A DNA stretch of 64,000 nucleotides from Catenovulum adriaticum (GTDB lineage Bacteria; Pseudomonadota; Gammaproteobacteria; Enterobacterales; Alteromonadaceae). The position numbers and the translations under genes were made by a program. Shown here piece by piece: positions 1 through 7,511 of the stretch (within the stretch, counting starts at the first letter, position 1; the number at the start of each line of letters is the position of its first letter). The stretch spans positions 372,001-436,000 of the forward strand of contig NZ_CP109967.1 of NCBI RefSeq assembly GCF_026725475.1. The letters are read 5' to 3'. The notes beneath the pieces were generated by a model. That model had not been told where the DNA came from and did not search any database. It saw nothing but the letters and a program-made list of their open reading frames with translations.

Positions 1-89
1 AAAAATTAACCTATAAATACCAAGGGCGCCGTTTTAGGTTAACCGATGTACACGGCAAAATAATTAAGCCTATACTAGCATAGGAAACC

Positions 90-118
90 AGCATCAATAC
101 CTAAGGTGTATTGATGCT
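90..118. other. perfect 11-bp hairpin
   Basis: AGCATCAATAC pairs exactly with GTATTGATGCT across a 7-nt loop. No uridine tract follows directly, so it is not a textbook terminator. It may be the 3' end of an upstream transcript or part of a dispersed repeat. Confidence 0.5.
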
Positions 119-130
119 TGGAGTACAAAT

Positions 131-277
131 TTTGTTCTAACTAAACGCTTTTTAATCGCGACGCGAGATAGATAGCACAGTTATTCTCGACAATATCGAG
201 CACAACTACCGCACCCTGTTCACGCTAAGTACCTGCATCCATGCAGGCAACAAAGAGCAAAAAGCGTTTAGAACAAA
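131..277. repeat. 147-bp element bounded by 19-bp inverted repeats, with internal hairpins
   Basis: The left arm (131-153) and right arm (259-277) are perfect inverted repeats apart from four extra bases (ACTA) in the left arm. The core of each arm is TTTGTTCTA plus AACGCTTTTT. Inside lie two smaller hairpins, CTCGA/TCGAG near 186-200 and CCTGCA/TGCAGG at 232-247. The shape (long imperfect outer stem, bulged bases, internal hairpins, no ORF) fits a MITE, a REP-type element or a structured RNA. Integron attC was considered but the R box consensus is not met. No second copy was seen in this window. Confidence 0.5.
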
Positions 278-411
278 CCCGAAGGGCTGCCTATACAGCG
301 GTCTAACTGGCTGGCTTAACCCAACCTCAAATAGTCTAATGCTATTGCCTTTAGGTTATTGCACGTTAAGCTATTGATACAAAGCGACTCACCGCTTTCA
401 GTTTAAGTAGC

Positions 412-426
412 CTGAATTCTGGATAA
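412..426. repeat. 15-nt dispersed repeat, copy 1
   Basis: CTGAATTCTGGATAA here is identical to positions 6463-6477, where it forms the left arm of a strong hairpin between convergent genes. Here only a short 6-bp hairpin (CCTGAA/TTCAGG, 411-437) is formed. Confidence 0.45.
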
Positions 427-441
427 GTAACTTCAGGTAGA

Positions 442-474
442 AAATATCAACGCTTTTTTAGCGGTTTGATATTT
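442..474 (+). promoter_or_regulatory. leader hairpin upstream of the symporter gene
   Basis: AAATATCAACGCT (442-454) pairs with AGCGGTTTGATATTT (460-474) with a two-base bulge and a T5 loop, about 100 nt before the symporter start codon. It could be an mRNA leader structure or an operator. No promoter was located with confidence. Confidence 0.35.
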
Positions 475-501
475 CGCCATCACATTATTTTTAAATAAAA
501 T

Positions 502-536
502 TCACATTTGCTCTTTAATTTTATATGAAAATGTGA
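502..536. promoter_or_regulatory. spaced dyad TCACATTT-N19-AAATGTGA
   Basis: Perfect 8-bp inverted repeats sit 38 nt upstream of the start codon at 574, in AT-rich DNA where the promoter should be. Either a regulator operator or a hairpin in the leader. The spacing is too wide for a CRP site. Confidence 0.35.
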
Positions 537-573
537 TTTTATATACAAATATAAAGTGAATATTGGAGTATAA

Positions 574-1995
574 ATGAGTACAACAACCAAAAATCCGGAC
601 GATAATCTCGATAACGTCTCTCAAACCAGTAAGCCACCGATTATCGAAAAACGATATTGGTTTTCATTTGTTTTAGTCGCATCACTTTTCCCGCTATGGG
701 GTTTTGCAAACGATATTACCAACCCTTTGGTTAAAGCATTTAAAGATATATTTTTAATTTCAAATGCTCAAAGTAGCATGGTGCAATTCGCATTTTATTT
801 AGGCTATGGCATTATGGCGATTCCAGCCGCCATATTTATTCGAAAATACAGTTACAAATCAGGCATTTTGCTAGGGTTGGCTTTATATGCAATTGGCGCT
901 ACTTTGTTTATTCCTGCCAGTGTTTATATGGAATTTTATTTCTTTTTAGCGGCATTATGGATATTAACCTGCGGTTTAGCTTTATTAGAAACCACGGCAA
1001 ACCCTTATGTGCTTTCTATGGGTCATCCAGATACCTCAACCCAAAGATTAAATTTAGCCCAAGCATTCAATCCTATTGGTTCATTAACCGGCATGTTTAT
1101 CGCCTCAACTTTTATATTAAACAAATTACAAGTTGAAGAGTTTAGACAAGCTGAAAAAGCCGCTCATCCTGAATACGCAAATATGTTGCCTTCTGATGTT
1201 GACGCGCAATTAGTTCAGGCATTAAATGACTTTTCAGTTAACGAACCCGTTGCTCACAAAGCAATGCAAGCTGCAGATTTAGCAACTGTAAAAGGGCCTT
1301 ATGTGGCTATTGCTGTGGTGGTTGCTATTGTATTTTTAGGATTTTTATTTAGTAAATTACCAAGCACTATTAGCCATAAAAACGATTTTACGGTTGATGA
1401 ATTTAAAGCCACATTTAAGCGTTTATTAAGCAATGGCCGCTACATTGAAGGTGTTATCGCACAAGCTTTTTATGTTGGCGCACAAATAATGTGTTGGACC
1501 TTTATTATTCATTACGGCATGACATCAGTCGGTTTAAGCGCAGGCGAAGCACAAAGTTATAATATGATTGCTATGGGTATCTTTTTGGCGAGTCGCTTTA
1601 TCTGTACCTTTTTATTAGGCTTTATTCGCCCGGGCCAACTATTAATGGTATTGGCAGCAGGCGGCATTGCTTTAACTTCTGGCGTAATCTTTTTAGGTGG
1701 AATGCCAGGTTTGTACTGCTTAATTGGGGTATCTGCTTGTATGTCGCTTATGTTCCCTACCATTTATGGTATTGCATTAAAAGGTTTAGGCGACGATGCA
1801 AGTCTAGGTTCAGCTGGTTTAGTGATGGCAATTGTAGGCGGCGCATTAATGCCACCTATGCAAGGTGCTTTAATTGACGGCAGTTCAATTATTGGTGATA
1901 TTCCAAGCGTACAAACCTCATTTTTCTTACCGATGATTTGTTTTGTCATGATCGCACTATATGGCTTTAGAGCTCATGTAAAATATAAAGCTTAA
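574..1995 (+). CDS. FucP-type sugar:H+ symporter (MFS)
   Basis: 473-residue inner-membrane major facilitator of the fucose/galactose/glucose:H+ symporter group. The early segment LWGFANDITNPLVK and the helix-4 motif LLETTANPY match E. coli FucP around its proton- and sugar-binding acidic residues; the glutamate of LETTANP is kept. About twelve hydrophobic segments are visible, with a charged central loop near residues 185-240 that is longer than in FucP (438 aa). Start: ATG with GGAG about 6 nt upstream. It has its own leader with hairpins and a strong terminator at 2016-2070, so it is monocistronic. Fucose, galactose or another hexose is possible; the substrate cannot be read from sequence. 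It may import sugars released by the distant galactan locus, but this is inference. Confidence 0.85.
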   Translation: MSTTTKNPDDNLDNVSQTSKPPIIEKRYWFSFVLVASLFPLWGFANDITNPLVKAFKDIFLISNAQSSMVQFAFYLGYGIMAIPAAIFIRKYSYKSGILLGLALYAIGATLFIPASVYMEFYFFLAALWILTCGLALLETTANPYVLSMGHPDTSTQRLNLAQAFNPIGSLTGMFIASTFILNKLQVEEFRQAEKAAHPEYANMLPSDVDAQLVQALNDFSVNEPVAHKAMQAADLATVKGPYVAIAVVVAIVFLGFLFSKLPSTISHKNDFTVDEFKATFKRLLSNGRYIEGVIAQAFYVGAQIMCWTFIIHYGMTSVGLSAGEAQSYNMIAMGIFLASRFICTFLLGFIRPGQLLMVLAAGGIALTSGVIFLGGMPGLYCLIGVSACMSLMFPTIYGIALKGLGDDASLGSAGLVMAIVGGALMPPMQGALIDGSSIIGDIPSVQTSFFLPMICFVMIALYGFRAHVKYKA

Positions 1996-2015
1996 ACGCC
2001 ATTAGGTTAACCTTG

Positions 2016-2070
2016 AAACCGCTTAAATAAATTAGGCTAAGTCCTATCACTTTATTAAGCGGTTTTTTGT
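2016..2070 (+). terminator. rho-independent terminator of the symporter gene
   Basis: AAACCGCTTAAATAAA pairs with TTTATTAAGCGGTTT (2051-2065), followed by a T-rich tail. Confidence 0.85.
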
Positions 2071-2206
2071 TTTTCTACAAATCTCAATTTAACAATAACC
2101 TCAAGTATCTCGCTCCCTTTTAATATATCGCATTCACGGATTTTATTAGCTGTTTGCACAAAACCATTTTACACTTGTTAATATTTTTCATATCTGGGAT
2201 GAACTT

Positions 2207-3139
2207 TTGTCATTAATTAGCCATTTTCAATCAGCAATCGGTGTAACTGGCCCTGTTTTAATAATTTTAGTCATGGGCATGTTTTTAAAAAGAATCGCTT
2301 TGCTTAATGCAAATTTTGTCCAGATTGGTAATAAATTAGTCTTTAATGTGGCTTTGCCCAGTTTATTATTTTTAAGCACAGGGTCAGGGTCTATTACCCA
2401 AAATTTAAATTTACCTTTAGTTATTTATGCCGTTTTAGCGACGGTTGCTTCTGTGCTTGTGGTTTGGTTAATTGCGCGTTCGACACTTGAGGCTTCAAAA
2501 GTTGGCGTATTTACTCAATGTGCTTTTCGCGGCAATATGGGCATTATTGGTTTAGCCCTGTGTGTTAATGCATTTGGTGATCAGGTGGTTGCAAAAGCCG
2601 CGGTATATCTTGCGTTTTTAACCATTGTTTATAACCTGCTATCGGTTTTATTATTAAGTAACTCAAAATCTAACGTACTTAAAAAAATAGCCAAAAACCC
2701 ATTAATTATTGCAATTGTCTGCGGTGGTGCCTGGTCATTGCTAAAAATACCAATGCCGAATGTCATGCAATTGTCACTTGGTTACTTATCTCAACTAACA
2801 TTGCCGCTTGCCTTGTTATGCATAGGTGCCAGCTTAGATTGGCATAGCTTTAAAGCAAATCATCAACAAGCGTTAGCGGCCACTTGCTTAAAATTAATTA
2901 TTTTGCCTGCCAGTATTGTTGTCATAGGTATTTATTTAAATTTTGCGCCTGAAGCGCTAGGCATTTTATTTTTAATGATGGCGACACCCACCGCAGCGGC
3001 AGCTTATGTTATGAGTAAGCAAATGACAGAGCATGGTAATTTAGCCGCTGAAATAATCACACTCTCAACTGCATTAAGCCCACTCACTGTAACTCTAGGA
3101 CTTATTGTACTCAGCTACTTTGAATATATACCTAGCTAA
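2207..3139 (+). CDS. AEC family transporter (auxin efflux carrier type)
   Basis: 310 residues, almost entirely hydrophobic, about ten transmembrane segments in two five-helix halves, as in the Mem_trans (PF03547) family, whose bacterial members move small organic acids or amino acids. The N-terminal helix followed by GMFLKRIALL and the glycine-rich FRGNMGIIGLAL segment are family-like. The start is a TTG at 2207 preceded by GGGA; the ATG at 2199 is out of frame. It stands alone: 210 nt from the symporter and 170 nt from the next gene. Substrate unknown. Confidence 0.8.
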   Translation: MSLISHFQSAIGVTGPVLIILVMGMFLKRIALLNANFVQIGNKLVFNVALPSLLFLSTGSGSITQNLNLPLVIYAVLATVASVLVVWLIARSTLEASKVGVFTQCAFRGNMGIIGLALCVNAFGDQVVAKAAVYLAFLTIVYNLLSVLLLSNSKSNVLKKIAKNPLIIAIVCGGAWSLLKIPMPNVMQLSLGYLSQLTLPLALLCIGASLDWHSFKANHQQALAATCLKLIILPASIVVIGIYLNFAPEALGILFLMMATPTAAAAYVMSKQMTEHGNLAAEIITLSTALSPLTVTLGLIVLSYFEYIPS

Positions 3140-3312
3140 CTTAGCTGATTAACGACCAAATAGTTAACTAGTTATCATTAATGAAGCACACTTATACATA
3201 TAAGCCATAAATAAATTGAGCTTAACAATCAAATCAGTCTAAAATTAAGGTTATCTATATTCATTCTAATTGATAAACGGATTTATCCAATAAAGCTTAA
3301 CTGAGTCTGCTT

Positions 3313-4077
3313 TTGATAAAATTTGTTTTTCATATTGGAGTTATTTGCATTATCTATTTGTTCACGATGCAAACGAGCTTTGCTCAACCCCAATTAACTT
3401 ATTATACTGAAAACTACCCCCCTTCTAATTATTTAGAAAACGGTAAACTGACCGGTGTTTCAGTTGAAACCCTAAAAGCAATTTGGCAACAACTCAATAT
3501 ACCCGCCCAACCTATTCATTTAGTTCCGTGGGCTCGTGGTTATAAGATTGTCGAGAACACCCCAAATACGGTGCTATTTACAATGGCAAAAACAAAAGCC
3601 AGAACACCTCATTTTAAATGGGTAGGGCCTTTGTATATCGCAGAGCATTTATTGATTTCTGGTAAGCAGTTTAAGGCTAAAATTAATTCAATGTCCGATG
3701 TTTACAGCTACTCAATAGCTGCAATCAAATCTGATATTTCGGAAATCACGCTAATAAAAAAAGGCGTGCCTAACGAAAAAATTGTTAGAATTAGTCAGTT
3801 ACGGCAAGGTATATTAATGCTCACCAACGACCGCATAGATTTAATGATTATCTCTCGCTCTGCTTTAGGTAACCTATTAAAAAACCACCAAATTAAAGAA
3901 TCAGACATTCAAATTGTCTATTCGGTAAATCGTTTAGGTAACTACTTTGCTTTTCATAAAGATACGCCAAATAATCTGATTGACCAATTCCAGAGCACAT
4001 TTGATCAAATTTATCCTATCCGGAAAAAAATTAATAAAAAATACAAGTTACTGACACCCGAACTTGGTATTCAATAA
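3313..4077 (+). CDS. periplasmic solute-binding-like protein (SBP_bac_3 type)
   Basis: 254 residues. An N-terminal signal peptide ends near TSFA-Q (residue 24), and the mature start LTYYTENYPPSNYLENGKLTG is the usual opening of family 3 extracellular solute-binding domains. Start is TTG at 3313; the internal ATG at 3367 would remove the signal peptide, so TTG is preferred. No ABC permease or ATPase is adjacent, as is common for the orphan versions of this family in Alteromonadales, which may act as sensors or amino-acid binders. Ligand unknown. Confidence 0.7.
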   Translation: MIKFVFHIGVICIIYLFTMQTSFAQPQLTYYTENYPPSNYLENGKLTGVSVETLKAIWQQLNIPAQPIHLVPWARGYKIVENTPNTVLFTMAKTKARTPHFKWVGPLYIAEHLLISGKQFKAKINSMSDVYSYSIAAIKSDISEITLIKKGVPNEKIVRISQLRQGILMLTNDRIDLMIISRSALGNLLKNHQIKESDIQIVYSVNRLGNYFAFHKDTPNNLIDQFQSTFDQIYPIRKKINKKYKLLTPELGIQ

Positions 4078-4128
4078 CAACAAACAGTATACTGCACGCC
4101 ATTGTTATCCAACTTGAATAATCTCCTT

Positions 4129-4740
4129 ATGCCAAACACTGTGCAAAAAATTGTGCTCGCCACCGGAAACCAAGGTAAAGTAAAAGAATTAAATCAAATG
4201 CTGGCCACAGCCAATATCGAAATAATTGCTCAGACTAAACTCAATGTCGTTGAAGCAGAAGAAACTGGTTTAAGCTTTATAGAGAATGCAATTTTAAAAG
4301 CACGTAACGCATGCCAGCAAACAGGATTACCCGCGATTGCCGATGATTCAGGCTTAGAAGTAGATTATTTAAAAGGTGCGCCCGGCATTTATTCATCGCG
4401 TTATGCAGGCGTATCAGCCAGCGATCAGCAAAATCTTGAAAAGTTGCTCAATGCGCTTAAGTCAGTTCCTGAATCACAACGAACCGCAAAATTTCAATGT
4501 GTACTGGTTTACATGCGCCATGAATATGACCCAACACCTATTATTTGCCAAGGCAGCTGGGCTGGTCGTATTACAACACAGGCCTATGGTGATAATGGCT
4601 TTGGATACGACCCAATTTTTTGGGTTAGCGACCATAACTGCACCAGCGCGCAATTAGATTCAAGCGTTAAAAATAAAATTAGCCACCGAGCAAAAGCACT
4701 CGCACAACTAAAACAACTTGATTTAAGGGTTGCGCCATAA
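4129..4740 (+). CDS. rdgB: RdgB, dITP/XTP pyrophosphatase
   Basis: House-cleaning nucleotide pyrophosphatase that hydrolyses dITP, ITP and XTP to monophosphates, keeping deaminated purines out of DNA and RNA. The sequence matches E. coli RdgB closely: KIVLATGNQGK at the N-terminus, ETGLSFIENAILKAR, AIADDSGLEV with the catalytic aspartates, GGFGYDP-like NGFGYDPIFW and the C-terminal KISHRAKAL. The frame is open from a TTG at 4102, but ATG 4129 gives 203 residues, close to the usual 197, and is chosen. The stop is 2 nt before hemW, the same order as in E. coli. Confidence 0.95.
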   Translation: MPNTVQKIVLATGNQGKVKELNQMLATANIEIIAQTKLNVVEAEETGLSFIENAILKARNACQQTGLPAIADDSGLEVDYLKGAPGIYSSRYAGVSASDQQNLEKLLNALKSVPESQRTAKFQCVLVYMRHEYDPTPIICQGSWAGRITTQAYGDNGFGYDPIFWVSDHNCTSAQLDSSVKNKISHRAKALAQLKQLDLRVAP

Positions 4741-4742
4741 AT

Positions 4743-5879
4743 ATGCATTTACCCCCGCTTAGTTTATATATTCATATTCCATGGTGCGTGCAAAAATGTC
4801 CTTATTGCGACTTTAATTCACATGCGGTTAAAAGCCCGATTCCAGAAGATGAATATATCCAGTGTTTGATAGAAGATTTATTACAAGACAAACACTTAGC
4901 CCAAGGCCGGAGCGTTCAAAGCATTTTTTTTGGTGGTGGCACACCTAGCATTTTTAGTGCCCACGGGATAAAAAAAATATTGAATGGGGTGAGCTCAATT
5001 TTAAATTTGGCTGATGATTGTGAAATTACCTTAGAAGCAAACCCTGGAACTTTTGAAATTGAAAAGTTTAAAGGTTTTAAAGACGCGGGCGTTAATCGGT
5101 TTTCTATCGGTGTACAAAGCTTACAAAGCCAACAACTAAACTTATTAGGTCGAATTCATAACCCTGAAGAAGCAAAAGCCGCGGCCAAATTAGCAGCGAA
5201 TATTGGCTTATCATCATTTAATCTCGATTTAATGCATGGTTTGCCACAGCAGTCGCTCAAGCATGCTTTAGCTGACTTGCAGCAAGTTATAGAATTAAAC
5301 CCGCAACATATTTCTTGGTACCAATTAACCATTGAAGAGAACACTTTATTTGCCTCTAAGCCACCCAAATTGCCAGGTGATGATGTTTTATGGACCATCC
5401 AATCAGAAGGGCAAAAACTACTCGCTAAACATGGGTACCACCAATACGAAATCAGCGCCTATGCTAAGCCTGGATTTGAATCTAAACATAATTTAAATTA
5501 CTGGCGATTTGGCGATTATTTAGCAATTGGTTGCGGCGCCCACGGCAAAGTAACCTTAGCCGAGTCAAAACAAATTATGCGTTATGAAAAAGTAAAGCAT
5601 CCAAAAGGCTATTTAGCGGCTGGAACTGAATACACATATCGTGCTAAATATATCGAGCCAGATGACTTGCCATTTGAATTTGTAATGAACCGGTTTAGAT
5701 TACAAGAAAAATGCGCCAAGTCAGACCTATACCAATATACAGGACTACAGCCAGAACAAATAAAAACGATGATGCAACAGGCAATTGATAAAGGCTTGGT
5801 CAGTGAAACATCGACCGACTGGACAGTCACGCCACACGGGCATAGATACTTAAATGACTTGTTAAGTATTTTTATTTAA
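4743..5879 (+). CDS. hemW: HemW, radical SAM heme chaperone
   Basis: 378-residue cytoplasmic radical-SAM protein. The opening PLSLYIHIPWCVQKCPYCDFN carries the CxxxCxxC iron-sulfur motif together with the extra downstream residues typical of HemW; FFGGGTPSIF and LEANPGTFE are the next family blocks, and a HemN C-terminal domain follows. HemW inserts heme into proteins such as respiratory nitrate reductase; older annotations call it coproporphyrinogen III oxidase, whose fourth cysteine arrangement is not present. It begins 2 nt after rdgB and is likely cotranscribed with it. Confidence 0.93.
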   Translation: MHLPPLSLYIHIPWCVQKCPYCDFNSHAVKSPIPEDEYIQCLIEDLLQDKHLAQGRSVQSIFFGGGTPSIFSAHGIKKILNGVSSILNLADDCEITLEANPGTFEIEKFKGFKDAGVNRFSIGVQSLQSQQLNLLGRIHNPEEAKAAAKLAANIGLSSFNLDLMHGLPQQSLKHALADLQQVIELNPQHISWYQLTIEENTLFASKPPKLPGDDVLWTIQSEGQKLLAKHGYHQYEISAYAKPGFESKHNLNYWRFGDYLAIGCGAHGKVTLAESKQIMRYEKVKHPKGYLAAGTEYTYRAKYIEPDDLPFEFVMNRFRLQEKCAKSDLYQYTGLQPEQIKTMMQQAIDKGLVSETSTDWTVTPHGHRYLNDLLSIFI

Positions 5880-5900
5880 TTTAGCGAAGAGTTGAAACCT

Positions 5901-6452
5901 ATGCATCTATTTTTTAAATTCATTAACGGTTTAATACTTGCTAGTTTGTTAACTGCTTGTCAGTCCACTAGCCAACAACAAAAGCTCAATCCCGAAGAAA
6001 TCAAAGAACAGACCGGACAATATTTAAAAATCTATGCATTTAGGGAAGATTTTGATCAATTTTTAAGTTTTTATGCAGAAAATGCGGTGGTTGAAGATGT
6101 TATTCGCGGTGAACAAGTGAACGGATTAGCCGCCATAAAAAACTTTTTTAATTGGGATGACAACGAGTTTTCTATGGGCAACTCGGTAACTCACTTAGTG
6201 ACCGAGCAAATTAGCGTTACGGGTAACCAAGCAATAATCCAAGGTTACTTTATGCCATTTGAATATGCAGGCGTTACGTTAGGCCCATGGCGCTTTATCA
6301 CCCGTCTAGAATTTAACGAGGCGTTAAAAATAAGCAAACAAACAGATTGGATAAACTACACGCCAAAAGTTATTTTTAACGACAGTCCAAACGCCAACTT
6401 GAAGCTTAAAATACCCAGCTATTATTTTTTAAACCCAGCAAATTCTAAATAA
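5901..6452 (+). CDS. NTF2/SnoaL-like lipoprotein
   Basis: About 183 residues. A lipoprotein signal peptide ends in the lipobox LLTAC, so the protein is probably anchored in an envelope membrane. The rest resembles the SnoaL/NTF2-like alpha+beta fold: YLKIYAFREDFDQFLSFYAENAVVEDVIRGEQVNGLAAIKNFF followed by beta strands that end RFITRLEF. No catalytic residues can be named. ATG 5901 is preferred over the in-frame TTG at 5892, because the AAGAG at 5887-5891 abuts that TTG but is well spaced for the ATG. It follows hemW by 21 nt. Function unknown. Confidence 0.65.
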   Translation: MHLFFKFINGLILASLLTACQSTSQQQKLNPEEIKEQTGQYLKIYAFREDFDQFLSFYAENAVVEDVIRGEQVNGLAAIKNFFNWDDNEFSMGNSVTHLVTEQISVTGNQAIIQGYFMPFEYAGVTLGPWRFITRLEFNEALKISKQTDWINYTPKVIFNDSPNANLKLKIPSYYFLNPANSK

Positions 6453-6462
6453 TCTAAATAAT

Positions 6463-6500
6463 CTGAATTCTGGATAAAACAATTGTTATTCAGAACTCAG
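6463..6500. terminator. 15-bp hairpin between convergent genes
   Basis: CTGAATTCTGGATAA pairs with TTATTCAGAACTCAG (6486-6500) with two non-Watson-Crick positions and an 8-nt loop. It lies 10 nt after the NTF2-like gene and 18 nt before the end of the minus-strand gene, so it probably ends both transcripts, although the U tracts are weak. The left arm is repeated exactly at 412-426. Confidence 0.55.
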
Positions 6501-6518
6501 TTTAAAAATCAATAAATA

Positions 6519-6761
6519 CTAATGAGATTGAGTAGAACCAACATGCTGTTTATATTCTTTATGCATTCGATATAACTGGGCTCCTAATAATACAAACAAG
6601 CTACATAAAATAACTAAAATTTTCTGCTCGGCTGTAAGCTGTGGTACCAATACAAGCAATAATGCGGCAATAAAAATTGGCGTTAATAATACTAACAACC
6701 ATAATAAACGCGCATTGGTTTTTTTAGGTTGGCTGTGCTCAGCTAAATTTTTATAATCCAT
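6519..6761 (-). CDS. small two-helix membrane protein
   Basis: 80 residues: a polar N-terminus, two hydrophobic stretches (about residues 19-40 and 47-64) separated by PQLTAEQK, and a basic, histidine-rich tail. The ATG is preceded by AAGGA at good spacing, which supports a real gene. No family recognised and no operon partner; the nearest gene on its strand is upstream at 6935. Confidence 0.6.
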   Translation of the reverse strand: MDYKNLAEHSQPKKTNARLLWLLVLLTPIFIAALLLVLVPQLTAEQKILVILCSLFVLLGAQLYRMHKEYKQHVGSTQSH

Positions 6762-6934
6762 TTTAAAAGTCCTTATTTACAGTTTTACTTACTAACACGT
6801 AAGTTAACTAAATCCTTAGGCTTATGCTCATAGCCACATTTAACAAATTTAAATTATAATTAGTTAAATATACTTCAGCTTCAGTTTATTAAGCCCTTGC
6901 TTTTAATTTAGACAATGCTTGCAAATAATGCGAA

Positions 6935-7477
6935 TCAATCTGGTGTAAAATCATTCACTTTTCGCACTAGCCTAGTTAATGCTGTTGAGGATTTTTTGTT
7001 TTCAAAGTTACTGCCCTCATCAAATTGGACGGCCCACACATAATTTGCTGAATTTTGATTAAAAACCGGTGTTGATGTCCAATAGTCTTCCGCTTTCATA
7101 GTGGGAAATAAATCAAGGTTTGCTGCAGGCGCTGCACATTGGCGCTCAATAATTGACATCAATTCTTTAAGATTGGGCAAGCGCCAATCGCTAAACCCAG
7201 CAATTTCAGTTTGTGAGGCTTGTTGTAAACTATTTTGCCATTGGGCATCGCTCGCACTGCCGCTACAGGTTTTTAAACTCTCGTTCCAAGATTCTCCTAA
7301 ATTACACATGCTCCACATTAAACCTGTGCTTGTGTCCGTGACTATGCCCTGCTCTTCATCAATTACAAATTCATCTGCGTTTACAGTCGCTTCAACGCTG
7401 TCGCTACAAAATGCAAAGCCAAATGAGCTATACAGAGCTGACATTAAAATTGTCGCTAAAAAGGTTTTATTACACAT
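6935..7477 (-). CDS. secreted DUF1566 (Lcl C-terminal) protein
   Basis: 181 residues from ATG 7477, which has AGGAAAT upstream; the frame runs further upstream (to 7633) but that part overlaps the neighbouring gene. A signal peptide (MCNKTFLATILMSALYSSFGFAF) is followed by a DUF1566 domain: GIVTDTSTGLMW, FSDWRLPNLKELMSIIE and YWTSTPVFNQNSANYVWAVQFDEG, the usual Trp-rich blocks of this domain. Five cysteines may form disulfides. It lies 34 nt after the larger DUF1566 lipoprotein and is probably cotranscribed. Members are exported and are often surface or adhesion-related; the function is not known. Confidence 0.75.
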   Translation of the reverse strand: MCNKTFLATILMSALYSSFGFAFCSDSVEATVNADEFVIDEEQGIVTDTSTGLMWSMCNLGESWNESLKTCSGSASDAQWQNSLQQASQTEIAGFSDWRLPNLKELMSIIERQCAAPAANLDLFPTMKAEDYWTSTPVFNQNSANYVWAVQFDEGSNFENKKSSTALTRLVRKVNDFTPD

Positions 7478-7511
7478 ATTATTTCCTATCAACTTATTCA
7501 CCCTTTTTAAT

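Larger units (their letters stand above)
1..573. other. gene-free left end with several hairpins
   Basis: No convincing reading frame is present. In order it holds an 11-bp perfect hairpin (90-118), a 147-bp element bounded by long inverted repeats (131-277), a short CCTGAA/TTCAGG hairpin (411-437), a 13-bp hairpin with a T5 loop (442-474), and a spaced dyad TCACATTT/AAATGTGA (502-509 and 529-536) just before the symporter gene. The last two are close enough to the start codon at 574 to act on that gene. The first hairpin may belong to a gene that ends left of the window. Confidence 0.7.

Noticed and set aside
90..118. Rho-independent terminator
   Set aside because: A perfect stem, but no U tract directly follows; kept only as a hairpin.
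131..277. Integron attC site
   Set aside because: The shape is similar, but the ends do not match the RYYYAAC and GTTRRRY boxes and no integrase or cassette array is visible.
502..536. CRP site
   Set aside because: The half-sites are 19 bp apart and lack the TGTGA-N6-TCACA layout.
4743..5879. Coproporphyrinogen III oxidase (HemN)
   Set aside because: The residues around CxxxCxxC and the position after rdgB match HemW.
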